Source: Chara braunii
Lineage: Eukaryota; Streptophyta; Charophyceae; Charales; Characeae
Assembly: GCA_003427395.1 (NCBI GenBank)
Contig: BFEA01000440.1
Location: 770,607 to 791,771, forward strand
Direction of reading: 5' to 3'
Length of the DNA stretch: 21,165 nt
A program made the position numbers and the translations under genes. The number at the start of each line of letters is the position of its first letter. Position 1 is the first letter of the stretch. The notes beneath the pieces were generated by a model. It was not told the DNA's origin and searched no databases. It saw nothing but the letters and a program-made list of their open reading frames with translations. Shown here in pieces: positions 1 through 8,600 of this stretch.

Positions 1-1110
1 GGGGCCCCTAGCGTACGAGTAGCGTACGAGTACAAGAGTACGAGTCTGTACTCGTACGAGGGTGCGTACAAGTGGCAACGTAGATTGGAGGGCTATTGTG
101 GGGCTACTCAGCAGGTAAACGCTTGTAGCTCACGTATGACGTTTGACAAGGTATTGACTCGGGAAGGCGAGTGAGACCGGTTCTCGGTGGCTTATGGGCA
201 GCGAAAGGGTTGTTGTGTGGCGCCTCGTACCTGAAACCTGATGCCGTCAGGCTGGGAGCTGTTGCTGCTAAAACTACCTTTGTTAGGTTTTGTGGAACAC
301 TAGGAGTTCGACCCAGGTGCTGCTACTCTTGGAAGTCATTGTTGCTGTGCATTTTCTTGAACTACTCTTATACCTATTTGTTATGCATAGTTGTTGAACG
401 TACCACGTTTCTACTGAGTTTTTGATGTGTCTGTCTGCATTTCGAATAGAACACAAGGTGTGTGTTCTATTTGAATGCTGCTTCTTTTAGGCTGTGTAGC
501 TGCGACTTGGTCAGTGGGAGCAACGTAACAGCCTAAAGGAATAATTAAGCTCAGCGAGGGAAGTCATTGCTGCGAGTTGCGAGATCGCCAGAGAGTCAAC
601 GGTAGGGAGCTTAAATTCAGTTTGACCAAGTTGTTGTACGTTCTGGCTACCATTGTGGAGCCCTCATTCGATTGAAGATTGCAAGGCCCTCTCCTGCGAG
701 TTGAGTTGTCCCCCTCTTGTATCTCGAGAGTCTGAAACTCCTTACCTTCTGTCCCTTCTTAATCTAAGTTTAATCCTGTTACGAGAGGAAGGCGGCTGGC
801 GGGATTGCAACCCGTAGGATCGCAACAAAACTTTGTGGGGAGTCTACCCACCAATTGCGAGATCTCTTCCGAAACTCGTGAGGATTTCTGGAGGTAGGGA
901 ATTGAAAGGTAACCATTGCTTTCCATCTATAAACCCAGTCATAACGTCTATATATACTTCTTGCTATGGTTGCCTGGGTATATTGCCTGCATCCCTACTT
1001 TGACTTAAGTTTGACTTTCAGGACATAAACCATACTTAACTAAAAGAATGATTCTGCTAGTTCAGTTTAAGTTTCGTTGTGTTGACTGAAAGCAGATTGT
1101 GACTGGGTTA
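1..1110. other. Non-coding stretch with no recognised gene
   Basis: Stops are frequent in all frames; the only open stretch of note (171-425, plus, 84 codons) has no recognisable motif and is probably chance. No LTR, tRNA-like box or known repeat could be assigned. The first 60 bases are built from repeats of GTACGAGT and its complement. The rest is mixed-composition DNA that I cannot assign. Confidence 0.5.
38..57. repeat. Perfect 8 bp hairpin in a GTACGAG repeat cluster
   Basis: GTACGAGT and ACTCGTAC form a perfect 8 bp stem around the loop CTGT. Related GTACGAG words occur at about 13-20 and 24-31, so the hairpin sits in a small cluster of direct and inverted copies at the very edge of the window. 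Confidence 0.7.
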
Positions 1111-1117
1111 ACCAAAG

Positions 1118-1840
1118 GCTGAGAGGGTCTCCATAAGTTTGGAGGACTCAGTGTTATGTTTGTTTTTTTATTACCTGAAGGACCGGACAGGTTCCCATAA
1201 GATTGGATGGTCTGGTTGCTCTGACTTGCGATGGCTGCATGCGATTGACTTTTTCAGGGACCAAGCAGGCTTCCATAAGATTAGATGGCTTGGTTGTATT
1301 ATTTTCTTTGGATTTTTTTATGTTTTATTAGTTTCTGAAAGAGAGTTTGACACGTTCCATAAAATTGGATGACTCTAACTCTCTTTGTTCTATTATGAGG
1401 AGAATTCAGGCAAGGGATTGGACAAGTTCCCATAAGATTGGGAGGTCTAGTCTGGAGCCAGACACATGCTTGAACCAAAATGATAAATTTATTTATATTT
1501 TTATACTACTTTACTTATGAACAGGCTAGTCAGACATGTTTCTATAAGATTGGATGGTCTGACTATAGCTTATCACCAACTGAAGAGAGTATGAAATGAG
1601 AATAAACTTGTGGTAAGAAAGGGCAGGCTAAACCTTGATCTAAGATGATCGGTTCAATCATATGTTACCTAAAAAGACTAAGTGCAGATAATTATATATA
1701 ACTTGGATACTTAAACAGTTCAGGGCGACTAGGTTGGATAACCTAATCATATGCACAAGGAAGAGAAAAGTTGTAGTACCTTGTGTTTGTGTATATCCAA
1801 TGGTTGAGCTAGATTGGTTTTCATAAGATTGGACGGTCTA
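1118..1840 (+). repeat. Seven-copy family of nested hairpins with loop TAAGAT
   Basis: Seven related units lie at 1118-1152, 1181-1217, 1259-1295, 1338-1386, 1416-1452, 1527-1565 and 1810-1840. Each has an outer stem, a 5' bulge of about 5-9 bases (often AGGTT-like), an inner stem close to TCCA/TGGA, a six-base loop (TAAGAT in five copies, TAAGTT and TAAAAT in the others), and a 3' bulge of usually 2-3 bases, often TG. The outer stems differ in sequence between copies but still pair: GACCAAGC/GCTTGGTT, TAGTCAGAC/GTCTGACTA, AAAGAGAGTT/AACTCTCTTT and CTGAG/CTCAG. Loop starts are 1134, 1198, 1276, 1360, 1433, 1545 and 1824, so the first five are about 64-84 bases apart. The strand given is that on which the loop reads TAAGAT. 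Function unknown; the family is not recognised. Confidence 0.8.
1730..1745. repeat. Perfect 6 bp hairpin
   Basis: TAGGTT and AACCTA pair around the tetraloop GGAT. It lies between the sixth and seventh copies of the nested-hairpin family but lacks the TAAGAT loop, so it is kept separate. Confidence 0.5.
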
Positions 1841-2039
1841 CCTTTACGCCTAATGTGAGTTGGGTATAAGGGATAAATCAGTGAAAGACTACGAACTATT
1901 ATTTGACAAGGTTTACTTGGGGTTTGTGAGAGTACTTACCATTGTGGTTTGACCTTGCATGTGGCTGAGCGAGATCACTACCTCGTTTAAGTTTCAGTTT
2001 GATAGGTAGTTGTTTTAGATGCTCACCACGTGTTAGAGT

Positions 2040-2760
2040 TATAAGAGTTAGTTTCAATATCTGCACTTTTTGAGCTAGCATTTTTTTACTTAGATCATTT
2101 CTCGCATTTTTTTGGGATTTTTTGTTATACTTGGTCTTATATAAATCTTGGTAAGCTACTTTATCTATGGGAAGCGTTGCCGAAATTTCTTTAAAAAAAC
2201 AAGGAGTTAGTGAGATTTTTATTTTTGAAAGTTCAGCTTGTCTAAATTTTATATATGGCTTCGTAAAAAAATTAAAAAGTTTCATTTTCTAAAGGGAATG
2301 TTACCCAATTTTTGCTAATTCGGAGAGTTGAACAAAATTGGACCTTAAGGAATCAAAATTATTTGTAGATTCTTAACTTAGCTTTGTGTAAATTTTGGAA
2401 AATCACTTTCTCTACGGGAAGCGTTGCTGGAATTTCTACAAATCTAAGGAGTTAGTTAAATTTTATCTTGATAGATCTCAAGTCTTATATTTCAGTTCAT
2501 ATTCGAGTCAGTATAAATCTAGGAAGTCTGTTGTTCTAAAGGAGATGTTGTCCAAAGTTTTACTAATTCAGGGAGTTCGACAAATTTGACTTTTTAGAGC
2601 AGAAGATTGTTTCAATTTTTCGTATTCGAGCTAATATACATTCCGAAAAGACATTTTTCCTACGAGAAGCGCTGACGAAATTTTCTTAGTTTAGAAGAGT
2701 TATACTATATTTTGACAGGTGACGATTCTGGTAATTCACCCTGTATGCAAGAGATTTTGC
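2040..2760. repeat. Satellite-like tandem array, about 124 bp unit
   Basis: Five degenerate units carry a block resembling TCTACGGGAAGCGTTGCC, then AATTT, then AAGGAGTTAG. The block begins at about 2164, 2288, 2411, 2535 and 2659, a steady spacing of 123-124 bp. Units 1, 3 and 5 (GGGAAGCGTTGC-like) resemble each other more than units 2 and 4 (AAAGGGAATGTT-like), which suggests a dimer of about 247 bp. A weak sixth end-block (AAGAGTTAG) at about 2041-2050 suggests the array begins earlier. The minus-strand open frame of 128 codons across this array (1899-2285) has no domain I recognise and is probably chance. Confidence 0.75.
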
Positions 2761-2885
2761 CATAGGTCTTTCTTGCTTTGGGCACTAGATTAAAGGTAGG
2801 CTTAGACTTAGTTAGTAGGAGAATCTTGAGTAAGAATGTGCTATGGAGGTTCATTCCCCATACACTGATCGTTAGCCTTGGGAAT

Positions 2886-2929
2886 CGACCTGTCTTGTGT
2901 TACAGGTCGTATTTGATTGAATCGATTCA
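2886..2929. repeat. 8 bp hairpin followed by a 12 bp palindrome
   Basis: CGACCTGT (2886-2893) and ACAGGTCG (2902-2909) pair perfectly around an 8-base loop. Nine bases later TGAATCGATTCA (2918-2929) is a perfect palindrome. Confidence 0.7.
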
Positions 2930-3107
2930 GGATTTGGGTTAGATTCAGCTTGATCCCACAAGGATTATCATATGTTATCATTGATAAAAGGTCGGTTACC
3001 GATTCGTCAGTTTATGACTCAACTGCAATCCACTCTCGTTACCCGACCTGAAGGTTTTAGCCTTGGTGGTTTTAATTGTTTTATTAAGGTTTTCACCCTG
3101 AATGTTA

Positions 3108-3123
3108 TTGAATGGTCATTCAA
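3108..3123. repeat. Perfect 7 bp inverted repeat
   Basis: TTGAATG and CATTCAA are separated only by GT. No associated gene or element is visible. Confidence 0.6.
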
Positions 3124-3471
3124 CAGAGATGGTGAGCATTTATTTTGGAAAGTTTGACAAAGGTTGGGGTTTGCATGGCTAAAGCAAGGGGTATGAGTAT
3201 AGGGAATGGTTTGAATCTTTGATGTGATTGCAGGTATGTTTATGGTTCAGACTTTGGATTTGACTGTATGTGATTACACACATGTATATGGCTGAGAGGA
3301 GTCTCACTAAGACTGTGAGAAATGATCGTCACATAATTACAACCCCTTTATATGTGTACTTGTATATATACATATGCATTGAGTGTTCGCACGGTCTATC
3401 GTGACCATGCATAAGAGTTCAATAGACTATGCGTTGAGAGGAAAAAAAACCATTTTTTATCCTTTAACAGT

Positions 3472-3744
3472 CATTTCGTCAAAACGGACAAATTATGTTT
3501 TTTGAATGGAATTGAAATTGAGTTTTTGGACCGAAATCCAGTACAAATTTTTGGCTCCTGTAGGTCCGGCGTTCCTAGGACGTTGGACCTCCTAGATGTT
3601 GAGGTCAGATATATCTAGGGGTTCAGCGTTCAGCGTTCTAGGAACGCTGAACCCGCAGGAGCCAAAAATTTGGACCGGATTTCGGCCCAAAAACTCAATT
3701 TCAATTTCATTCAAAAATAATAATTTGTCCGTTTTGACGAAATG
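3472..3744. mobile_element. Foldback or MITE-like element with long inverted repeats
   Basis: The left arm from 3472 (CATTTCGTCAAAACGGACAA...) is the reverse complement of the right arm ending at 3744. By eye there are about 13 mismatches over roughly 117 bp, nearly all transitions. The centre has a further perfect inverted repeat, GTTCAGCGTTC-TAG-GAACGCTGAAC (about 3627-3651), and a divergent copy of it in the left arm. The short length, absence of an ORF and arm structure fit a non-autonomous DNA transposon of foldback type. I could not define a target-site duplication; the similarity fades just outside CATTTCG. A transcript would fold into one long hairpin. Confidence 0.8.
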
Positions 3745-4169
3745 GTTGTTCTTTGTTTTTTTAGAGTTTTATATAGTTGGACGTCTGCGTCCGTGGCAAC
3801 CGTCAAAGTCAAACCCCTTGAGTTCAAGGCCTTGGATGATGGAGCTGGTCTCTAGGGCGATGAAAGACGATTGTCACCACAGGTATGAACCTGTGTACCA
3901 CCCACCCACTCTTCGCAGGCTGCAGAAGAGGATGTGGTTCTCAACCACCCTTGGCGGTTGTCTAGCGTCGAGATATTAACCCCTCAATACGCGTGTCATC
4001 CGACACTTGAATGCCGAATGCAACCCTCGAGATTAACGAGGACCACATGATTATGAGTACTACATAGTACACCATCATTGCGACTGTTTGTGTATGCTTG
4101 CATTGCTAGTCGATGTGGAAAAACTCTTCGTCCGCACGCCTATCCGATTTCCGCGTCGGAAGGTTATGG
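3745..4169. other. Unassigned; possible U3 of the neighbouring LTR
   Basis: No coding motif is seen. A 127-codon plus frame (3596-3979) runs out of the foldback element into this stretch and is probably chance. The interval lies directly upstream of the TATA-like site at 4176 and may be the U3 part of the plus-strand LTR, but I found no convincing match to the sequence upstream of the other LTR copy. Confidence 0.3.
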
Positions 4170-4600
4170 GTTGACTACAAAAGGGACTAGAAGTGTTGTT
4201 GTGTTGTTGTGTGTGCGTTTTTATTTTTCTTATATTTAAAGTGTGGTGTAACCCGTGGTGAGTGGGATGCGTCCTAGTCGACCGAGAAAGAGTCGTACCT
4301 GGGACTTGAGTTCCCCAGTGCGTCGGTTCGCGTGCGGGTCCGATAGAGGTTTGGGACCTCGCGCACCCCCTATGCTACAGCGTGCGAGAAACGCCCTTGG
4401 CTGGTCCACCTCTGCGATTGCAAATGAGCAGCTTTCGTACTGTGGACTGGTAGCTCGGTAGGGATACACCCACCGAAGGGAGGTGCCAACTCCAACAGGT
4501 AGGCGTAAGTTGTACGTCCCGTTGACCCTATCCTGTCGTAGGGGCTCGCGAGAGGTATGGCTGGCGCACTCGGTCTGAGCGCCTTGCGAAAACTCCTTGT
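4170..4600 (+). mobile_element. LTR-like segment, plus orientation, inverted copy of 8630-8950
   Basis: Four blocks occur here in the same order as on the minus strand at 8950-8630: a TATA-like box plus GGACTAGAAG (4176-4193 against 8950-8934), CCTAGTCGACC (4273-4283 against 8904-8894), the CTGGTCCACCTCTGC region (4375-4432 against 8812-8754), GTAGCTCGGTAGGGATA (4450-4466 against 8730-8714), and CCTGTCGTAGGGG to GGCGCAC (4541-4582 against 8672-8631). The other copy lies just upstream of gag on the minus strand, which supports an LTR identity. The left copy has an extra GT-rich stretch of about 50 bp after its TATA-like site. Ends are not defined. Confidence 0.65.
4176..4193 (+). promoter_or_regulatory. 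Degenerate TATA box of the plus-oriented LTR
   Basis: TACAAAAGGGACTAGAAG corresponds to TATAAAAGGACTAGAAG in the other LTR copy. The T-to-C change in the TATA core suggests a decayed promoter. Confidence 0.45.
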
Positions 4601-4689
4601 GTATCGTGAGTAGACCAACGCTTGCGTGACGCGACCGAGAGGGTCTCACACTACACGGAACCAATACGCTCGACACCGTTCTCATCCTT

Positions 4690-4880
4690 TTGAATAAGAA
4701 CCCCTCTAGGGTCGTAGGTCCCTCATAAAAATCAATCAAGGTGATGATGGGGGTTTCGACATTGGCCTCAGACAATTGATCACTGTTCGGAAGCCCACCC
4801 ACATCCTGAAATGTCACCGCATTTAACCTTTGTAAATCTTGTACCCGTCGTAGGACATTATTAGGTTTGACAAAACAAAA
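4690..4880 (-). pseudogene. Ty3/gypsy reverse transcriptase, N-terminal remnant
   Basis: Reading leftward from about 4880, one frame carries the RT entry motifs: VKPNNVLRRVQDLQRLNAVT, then DVGGLP, then ITLIDFYEG, matching the usual basic-VxDLxxLN and first catalytic-Asp region (the LIDxxxG block) of Ty3/gypsy RTs. A TAG lies just upstream. Recognisable RT similarity stops near 4690, so the YxDD palm motif, RNase H and integrase are missing. The frame stays open to 4236 only because it runs antisense through the adjacent LTR-like segment. This continues the minus-strand gag-protease relic and is a truncated, dead copy. Confidence 0.75.
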
Positions 4881-5039
4881 CTATGGTGACACATACGGTC
4901 CATAAGAGTAATCGGCTACCTTTGTCATGATTTTTCCATCTAGGTAATCGACAACCTTCCTGTGGTCATCCGGGTTAGAATAACGTGACCCTCTTATATT
5001 CCAAGGTTAGTGCGTTACTGTATGTATCCTAATCATCGG

Positions 5040-5345
5040 GATTTTATCAATGTCTAATATTCCTCTCTCATCGTCACTAAACCATACGCCAAGTGTTCTT
5101 CCTTCATGACGTCAACCATGAGGGATATCTCTTTCTTTTTTAGGAACTCTTCTTCTCCAATGATCATCTCCTTAATCCTCTCATCGGTTAAACGACACGG
5201 CTCTTTATCACCTTTTTTTCTTACCCTAATCCACTCTCTTTCCTCCTTATAATACACTTCTTCGTCGTTGGTGACTAGGACGGGAACAGGTTTGGCTTTG
5301 TCGGCTACTTTCTTATCCCGCCGCTTTGAACCAACTTCAAGTCTC
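5040..5345 (-). pseudogene. Pol linker between protease and RT
   Basis: Reading leftward from about 5340 the frame gives KKVADKAKPVPV, a stretch rich in Lys and Glu, RLTDERIKEMIIGEEEFL, and KEEHLAYGLV, ending in a TAG after EEY. This is the layout seen between protease and RT in some Ty3/gypsy polyproteins: a K-x-KPVP motif, a conserved helical segment near 'T.ER...M.IG..FL', and the 'LAY/LAF' block before RT. It lies about 160 bp upstream of the RT remnant with stops and a frameshift between. Confidence 0.65.
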
Positions 5346-5499
5346 CTACCTCTAAAAAAGACCCTTGCTTGGTCTGCAGGATCACACCCTATCCACCAAC
5401 TGCCTGAACGCTAGGCCGGTATGTTGAGAACATACTCCCCACGCCACCACCTTCAGACACAATCTCAGTTAGCGTTTGTACGAGGTTAGAGGTCAATTT

Positions 5500-6160
5500 C
5501 AGAGTGGGTTGAGACGAAATCCTTAGTCTGTGAGACATCAGGGAGAGTTAAGGAAAATTCCCAGGGGTTCTTCTCGTCGTCCTTCTCATAGGACTCTTGC
5601 TCTTTAACCAACTATTCCACTTCCTCGAAGCTATAAGATTCAAAATTTAACATGCTCCTTGCATTCTTAGGCCCAGTATTCGAGCACTTAATCACTTCGA
5701 AGTGTCCATATACTGGATCACGCAATATTATAAACATCGTCCCATTGTGTTTATTGATGATGATGAACTCTGATCAGCATAAGAACAACCGTCCCAACAT
5801 CACAGCATGCTCAACAAGAGGCAACACGTAGAAATAAGATCGTACCTGCACCTTGCCGACCTATATAGTGACGTCCCAGGAAGTTCCACAGAAGGGTGTC
5901 GACCCTCCTTCGCCAACAAAAAATCAATTATTTGTGCGATAAATTTCAATCCATAACTCTAGCGCCTTTTTTTTTCCCTAGTGTGTTCATCTCCGCTTCA
6001 GTGTCAACGAGCACAAGATGCTGCGAGCCACCTATTTTAATCATTACATGCTTAGTTGCTACGCACCACCAATCCATCTTCGCTCCCCCAGGAATCCAAT
6101 TTACCTGAGGAGGAATAACCTCCTCTAACTTAACTGTCGAGTCATGAGGAATCACCTTCC
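5500..6160 (-). pseudogene. Retropepsin (aspartic protease) domain of Ty3/gypsy pol
   Basis: At 6155-5946 the frame reads a 69-residue stretch containing VATKHVMIKIGG then LVDTEAEMNTLGKK, the protease active-site region. The usual D-T/S-G is DTE here; a single G-to-A change (GGA to GAA) would explain it. After a break, 5880-5510 continues with VGKVQVRSYFYVLPLVEHAV, MLGRLFLC, a stop, INKHNGTMFIILRDP and FEVIKCSNTGPKNARSMLNF, typical of the protease C-terminal half (the LG-R block). Several stops and at least one frame change separate the pieces. The element is dead: the active-site Gly is lost and the frame is broken. Confidence 0.75.
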
Positions 6161-7089
6161 GTAAAGTTAGTCTTTACTTAAGCTCTTCCTGAATCTTTGG
6201 TGATGCCGCCAAAAATTCCTTAAGCGTTACCAAATCTCGATGACTCTCAAGTACTCGATTCACCATCTTTTCAAAATTGATTCCTTCCTCGATCGGAATT
6301 GCGTACCGATTTTTCTTCTTCTAATGCTTCTCCTCTTCTCTCTCTTCCTTTTCCTTATCCTGATTCTCGTATAGAATGTGTTTTTGGGTGCGTAACTTTG
6401 TCCGACGCTCATCTTCCGCCTTCAATTTTTAATATTTTGTGTCCAAGTCTTCTTCCACGATTACCACCAACGTGTGTTGTTGCACCTTTGCACCGACGGC
6501 GGGCGTGGCTCAAGGTTGGATTCCCTTCTTAATCTTCTGTGCTTGAGGGGCTGTGGGTGACGTCCCTCATCGGAAGACATATCTGTTTAAGACAAAACAC
6601 ATCTCTGCTGAGGTTGTCTGAAGGTGGACGATGACGGTCTCCCTGCATGTAGCGCTGACAGAGACGTCACCAAAAGAGATATGCCCCTTCTCTCGTCATG
6701 CCCACCAAGCAAAAACATATTCGGCATATTTGGCCAAACCTTTTCCATATCAAGACCCGGTCTCATAATTCGGTCTCTAAATGTATCTAAATCGCTTCTC
6801 AAGGTTAAAGTTTCTAACATGACTCCAACCTTTTCCTTTTTGGTCTTTCCTTTGCTAACTCTGGGCCCACCAAAACTCACCCGGCGCACAGCCTCTTCCG
6901 ACTCAAGTGCCTTCACTTCTTCTTTCAAGGCTAACCAGTAAGTGCAGGGCATGGTCCGGTTTATATGTCAGAACGATTCCTTTCCCATCCCTCGTTCTAC
7001 GTATGAGTCAATAATGTTCCCTTCGAAATTGAATACCTCGCCTCAGATGTTTATATACACTACCATGTCCTCCTCATCGTTTGCGAGAA
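6161..7089 (-). pseudogene. Pol region between zinc knuckle and protease
   Basis: On the minus strand, after the zinc knuckle, the frame continues with GEVFNFEGNIIDSYVERGMG, a stop, and then an open stretch of 121 codons (6952-6587) starting MPCTYWLALKEEVKALESEE. This has the acidic, helical look of the poorly conserved spacer before retropepsin. No catalytic motif is visible. The lower part (6590-6160) is broken by stops and low-complexity TC-rich DNA. The assignment rests mainly on its position and shared strand. Confidence 0.45.
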
Positions 7090-7170
7090 TCTGGCAGTAT
7101 CTGACGTCGTGTCCCTTCTAGGTACAGTAGTTATAATTCCAATCCCTACTACAGTTATCACGACCACCTA
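7085..7170 (-). pseudogene. Gag zinc knuckle with first Cys replaced by Tyr
   Basis: The minus frame reads DNCSRDWNYNYCT, a TAG, then KGHDVRYCQILANDE. Counting the stop as one residue, this fits C-x2-C-x4-H-x4-C except that the first metal-binding Cys is Tyr (TAT; TGT to TAT is one G-to-A change). The following hydrophobic-acidic stretch is typical of the end of gag in plant Ty3/gypsy elements. Confidence 0.6.
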
Positions 7171-7292
7171 AAGCTTCTCGGCCACACCCTTGACCTCCTC
7201 CGCCTTGAGGCCGGAATTGTTGCGGCTCAACGTCTTGTGGTTGTCTTTAAGCCTGGCCGACCGTATCACAGTCATCATTTTCGTAACTATCC

Positions 7293-8187
7293 TTATTCAT
7301 GGGTTGGCTCCCCATCGTACCTTGCTCTCCCCGTGTATGATTCATTCGTTCGGCCTTCGTCGCCTTTCGAGGAGGTTCCTTCTACCCTTTTCTTTCCTTT
7401 TCTTTTACCGTCTGGTTGCCTTACCGTCAATACCTTGCCACACTGTCTCTCCTTCCTTATTTCCTTCATCATCATCCTGATATTCATAAGCGCCTCGAAC
7501 ATCCCCTTGTCCTTATCACTACTTACTAACTCCTCCTCCTGCATTTTTTTTTTTGCATAGAAGGTGATAGAGCATTTGATCGAAGTCACTTACCTTAAGA
7601 TTCTCCTTAAGTTTTTCCCAGTCGTACCTGGTAGTAAAACTCTTCATTAACTCCCTTTGCTAAACTTCGGTGAAGTCGGTCAGAAAGATAAAGCATTTCG
7701 TCTTATCGGGGAGATCGGGAATCCTCCTAGCTACGTTCTCAAACCTCTTCAGGAACACTTCGATCGTCCCAAATTTCTCCCGAGTCACTTTACAAAGGTC
7801 AGAAACGTCCAACAATTCGTCCCCTAGCTGTTACTTTTCTAACATTCGGTCACGAAATGTTTTCCAGACTTGTGCCCTATACTGCATTTCACCAACGTCT
7901 TGAGTGAGATCAACGTGCATATAGTGTTTTACTTCTTCCAACATCTTGCATTAAGTCCATTGATACACATGAGCATTCAACTTGTATTTTTGTAACCAAT
8001 CCGTAACATTCTCATCATCGAACAGAGGAACCTTGATCTTCAGAAACTTCTCATGTGGCGTTGTGGTTTGTCGGATAAGCCTCGGGAATTTCTGAATGTC
8101 ATTGCGTTTCTCGTCGTCCAAGTTATCGTTCTCAACGAGGTTGGGGCTCCCCATCTTGAGTGGAGACTCAAAAGGAACAACGATCAC
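7293..8187 (-). pseudogene. Ty3/gypsy gag (capsid) pseudogene
   Basis: The first open part (8187-7951) carries FLKIKVPLFDDENVTDWLQK and NAHVYQWT, the N-terminal 'PxFDGxNVxxWLxxxxxYFxxxxW' capsid signature. After a break the strand resumes near 7915 with MQYRAQVWKTFRDRM and then FLKRFENVARRIPDLPDK, CFIFLTDFTEV, ELMKSFTTRYDW, the rest of a retrotransposon gag domain. At 7589-7293 a basic, Lys/Arg/Glu-rich tail follows, ahead of the zinc knuckle. The first ATG in the open part is at 8187. Stops (several TAG) and frame changes break the gene. It lies about 440 bp inside the minus-strand LTR, where gag is expected. Confidence 0.8.
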
Positions 8188-8189
8188 AA

Positions 8190-8600
8190 CCAGGTAGTTA
8201 AGTCAGAAAAAATTCTTAGCAATTTCTTCTCATTGTGCGGTTCATGACTGATCGAAATAGGTCATCCAAAGACAGCTCGAGTCGTTCGTTTTCGCACCAA
8301 CATCTCAAAATCTCTCAGTTGTATTAGGGTCATTGCCATGATATTGCCACTTGTCATTTTGAGAGAAAAGCAAATCACATCCGAACATTCCAGCAACACA
8401 AGGTAATTTTTCAATATTATCTTCCCAAGTGTCGTTCCACTATGGACAACGGTAGATAGTCGTCATATCCGGCAACGGCACCACCTGTCGGACGCAACGG
8501 CCCCCTCGCGTTGCAGTGCAAGAAGGGACCTCCCGACCACATCACGTAGAAGTTTTTGTATTTTATTTCTTTAGAGTCTGAACATTTCCTCTTAGATTCA
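8190..8600 (-). other. Leader region of the minus-strand Ty3/gypsy element
   Basis: This lies between the LTR-like segment and gag on the minus strand, where the primer-binding site and leader should be. I could not find a clear match to a tRNA 3' end. A 91-codon minus frame (8692-8417) spans the LTR edge and shows no motif. Confidence 0.35.

Larger units (their letters stand above)
2761..3471. other. Non-coding stretch with short palindromes
   Basis: No coding signal or known element is visible. The interval holds a perfect 8 bp hairpin, a 12 bp palindrome and a 7 bp hairpin, annotated separately. A 61-codon plus frame at 2972-3157 spans one of these palindromes and shows no motif. Confidence 0.45.

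Noticed and set aside
1118-1840. CRISPR-like array
   Set aside because: Repeats are degenerate, irregularly spaced and nested hairpins with changing outer arms; spacers are not of uniform length and there are no cas genes.
1118-1840. Hammerhead ribozyme or tRNA cluster
   Set aside because: The CTGANGA and GAAA core of hammerheads and the A/B boxes of tRNAs are absent from the repeated hairpins.
1899-2285. 128-codon minus frame as a gene
   Set aside because: It lies across a tandem repeat with AT-rich composition and has no recognisable domain.
4900-4925. Eighth copy of the TAAGAT-loop hairpin (GGTCCATAAGAG)
   Set aside because: Only a short word is shared, without inner or outer stem, and it lies in the pol relic.
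6299-7560. Plus-strand frames of 77-107 codons
   Set aside because: They are antisense to the gag-pol relic, whose minus-strand motifs (zinc knuckle, capsid, protease) decide the coding strand.
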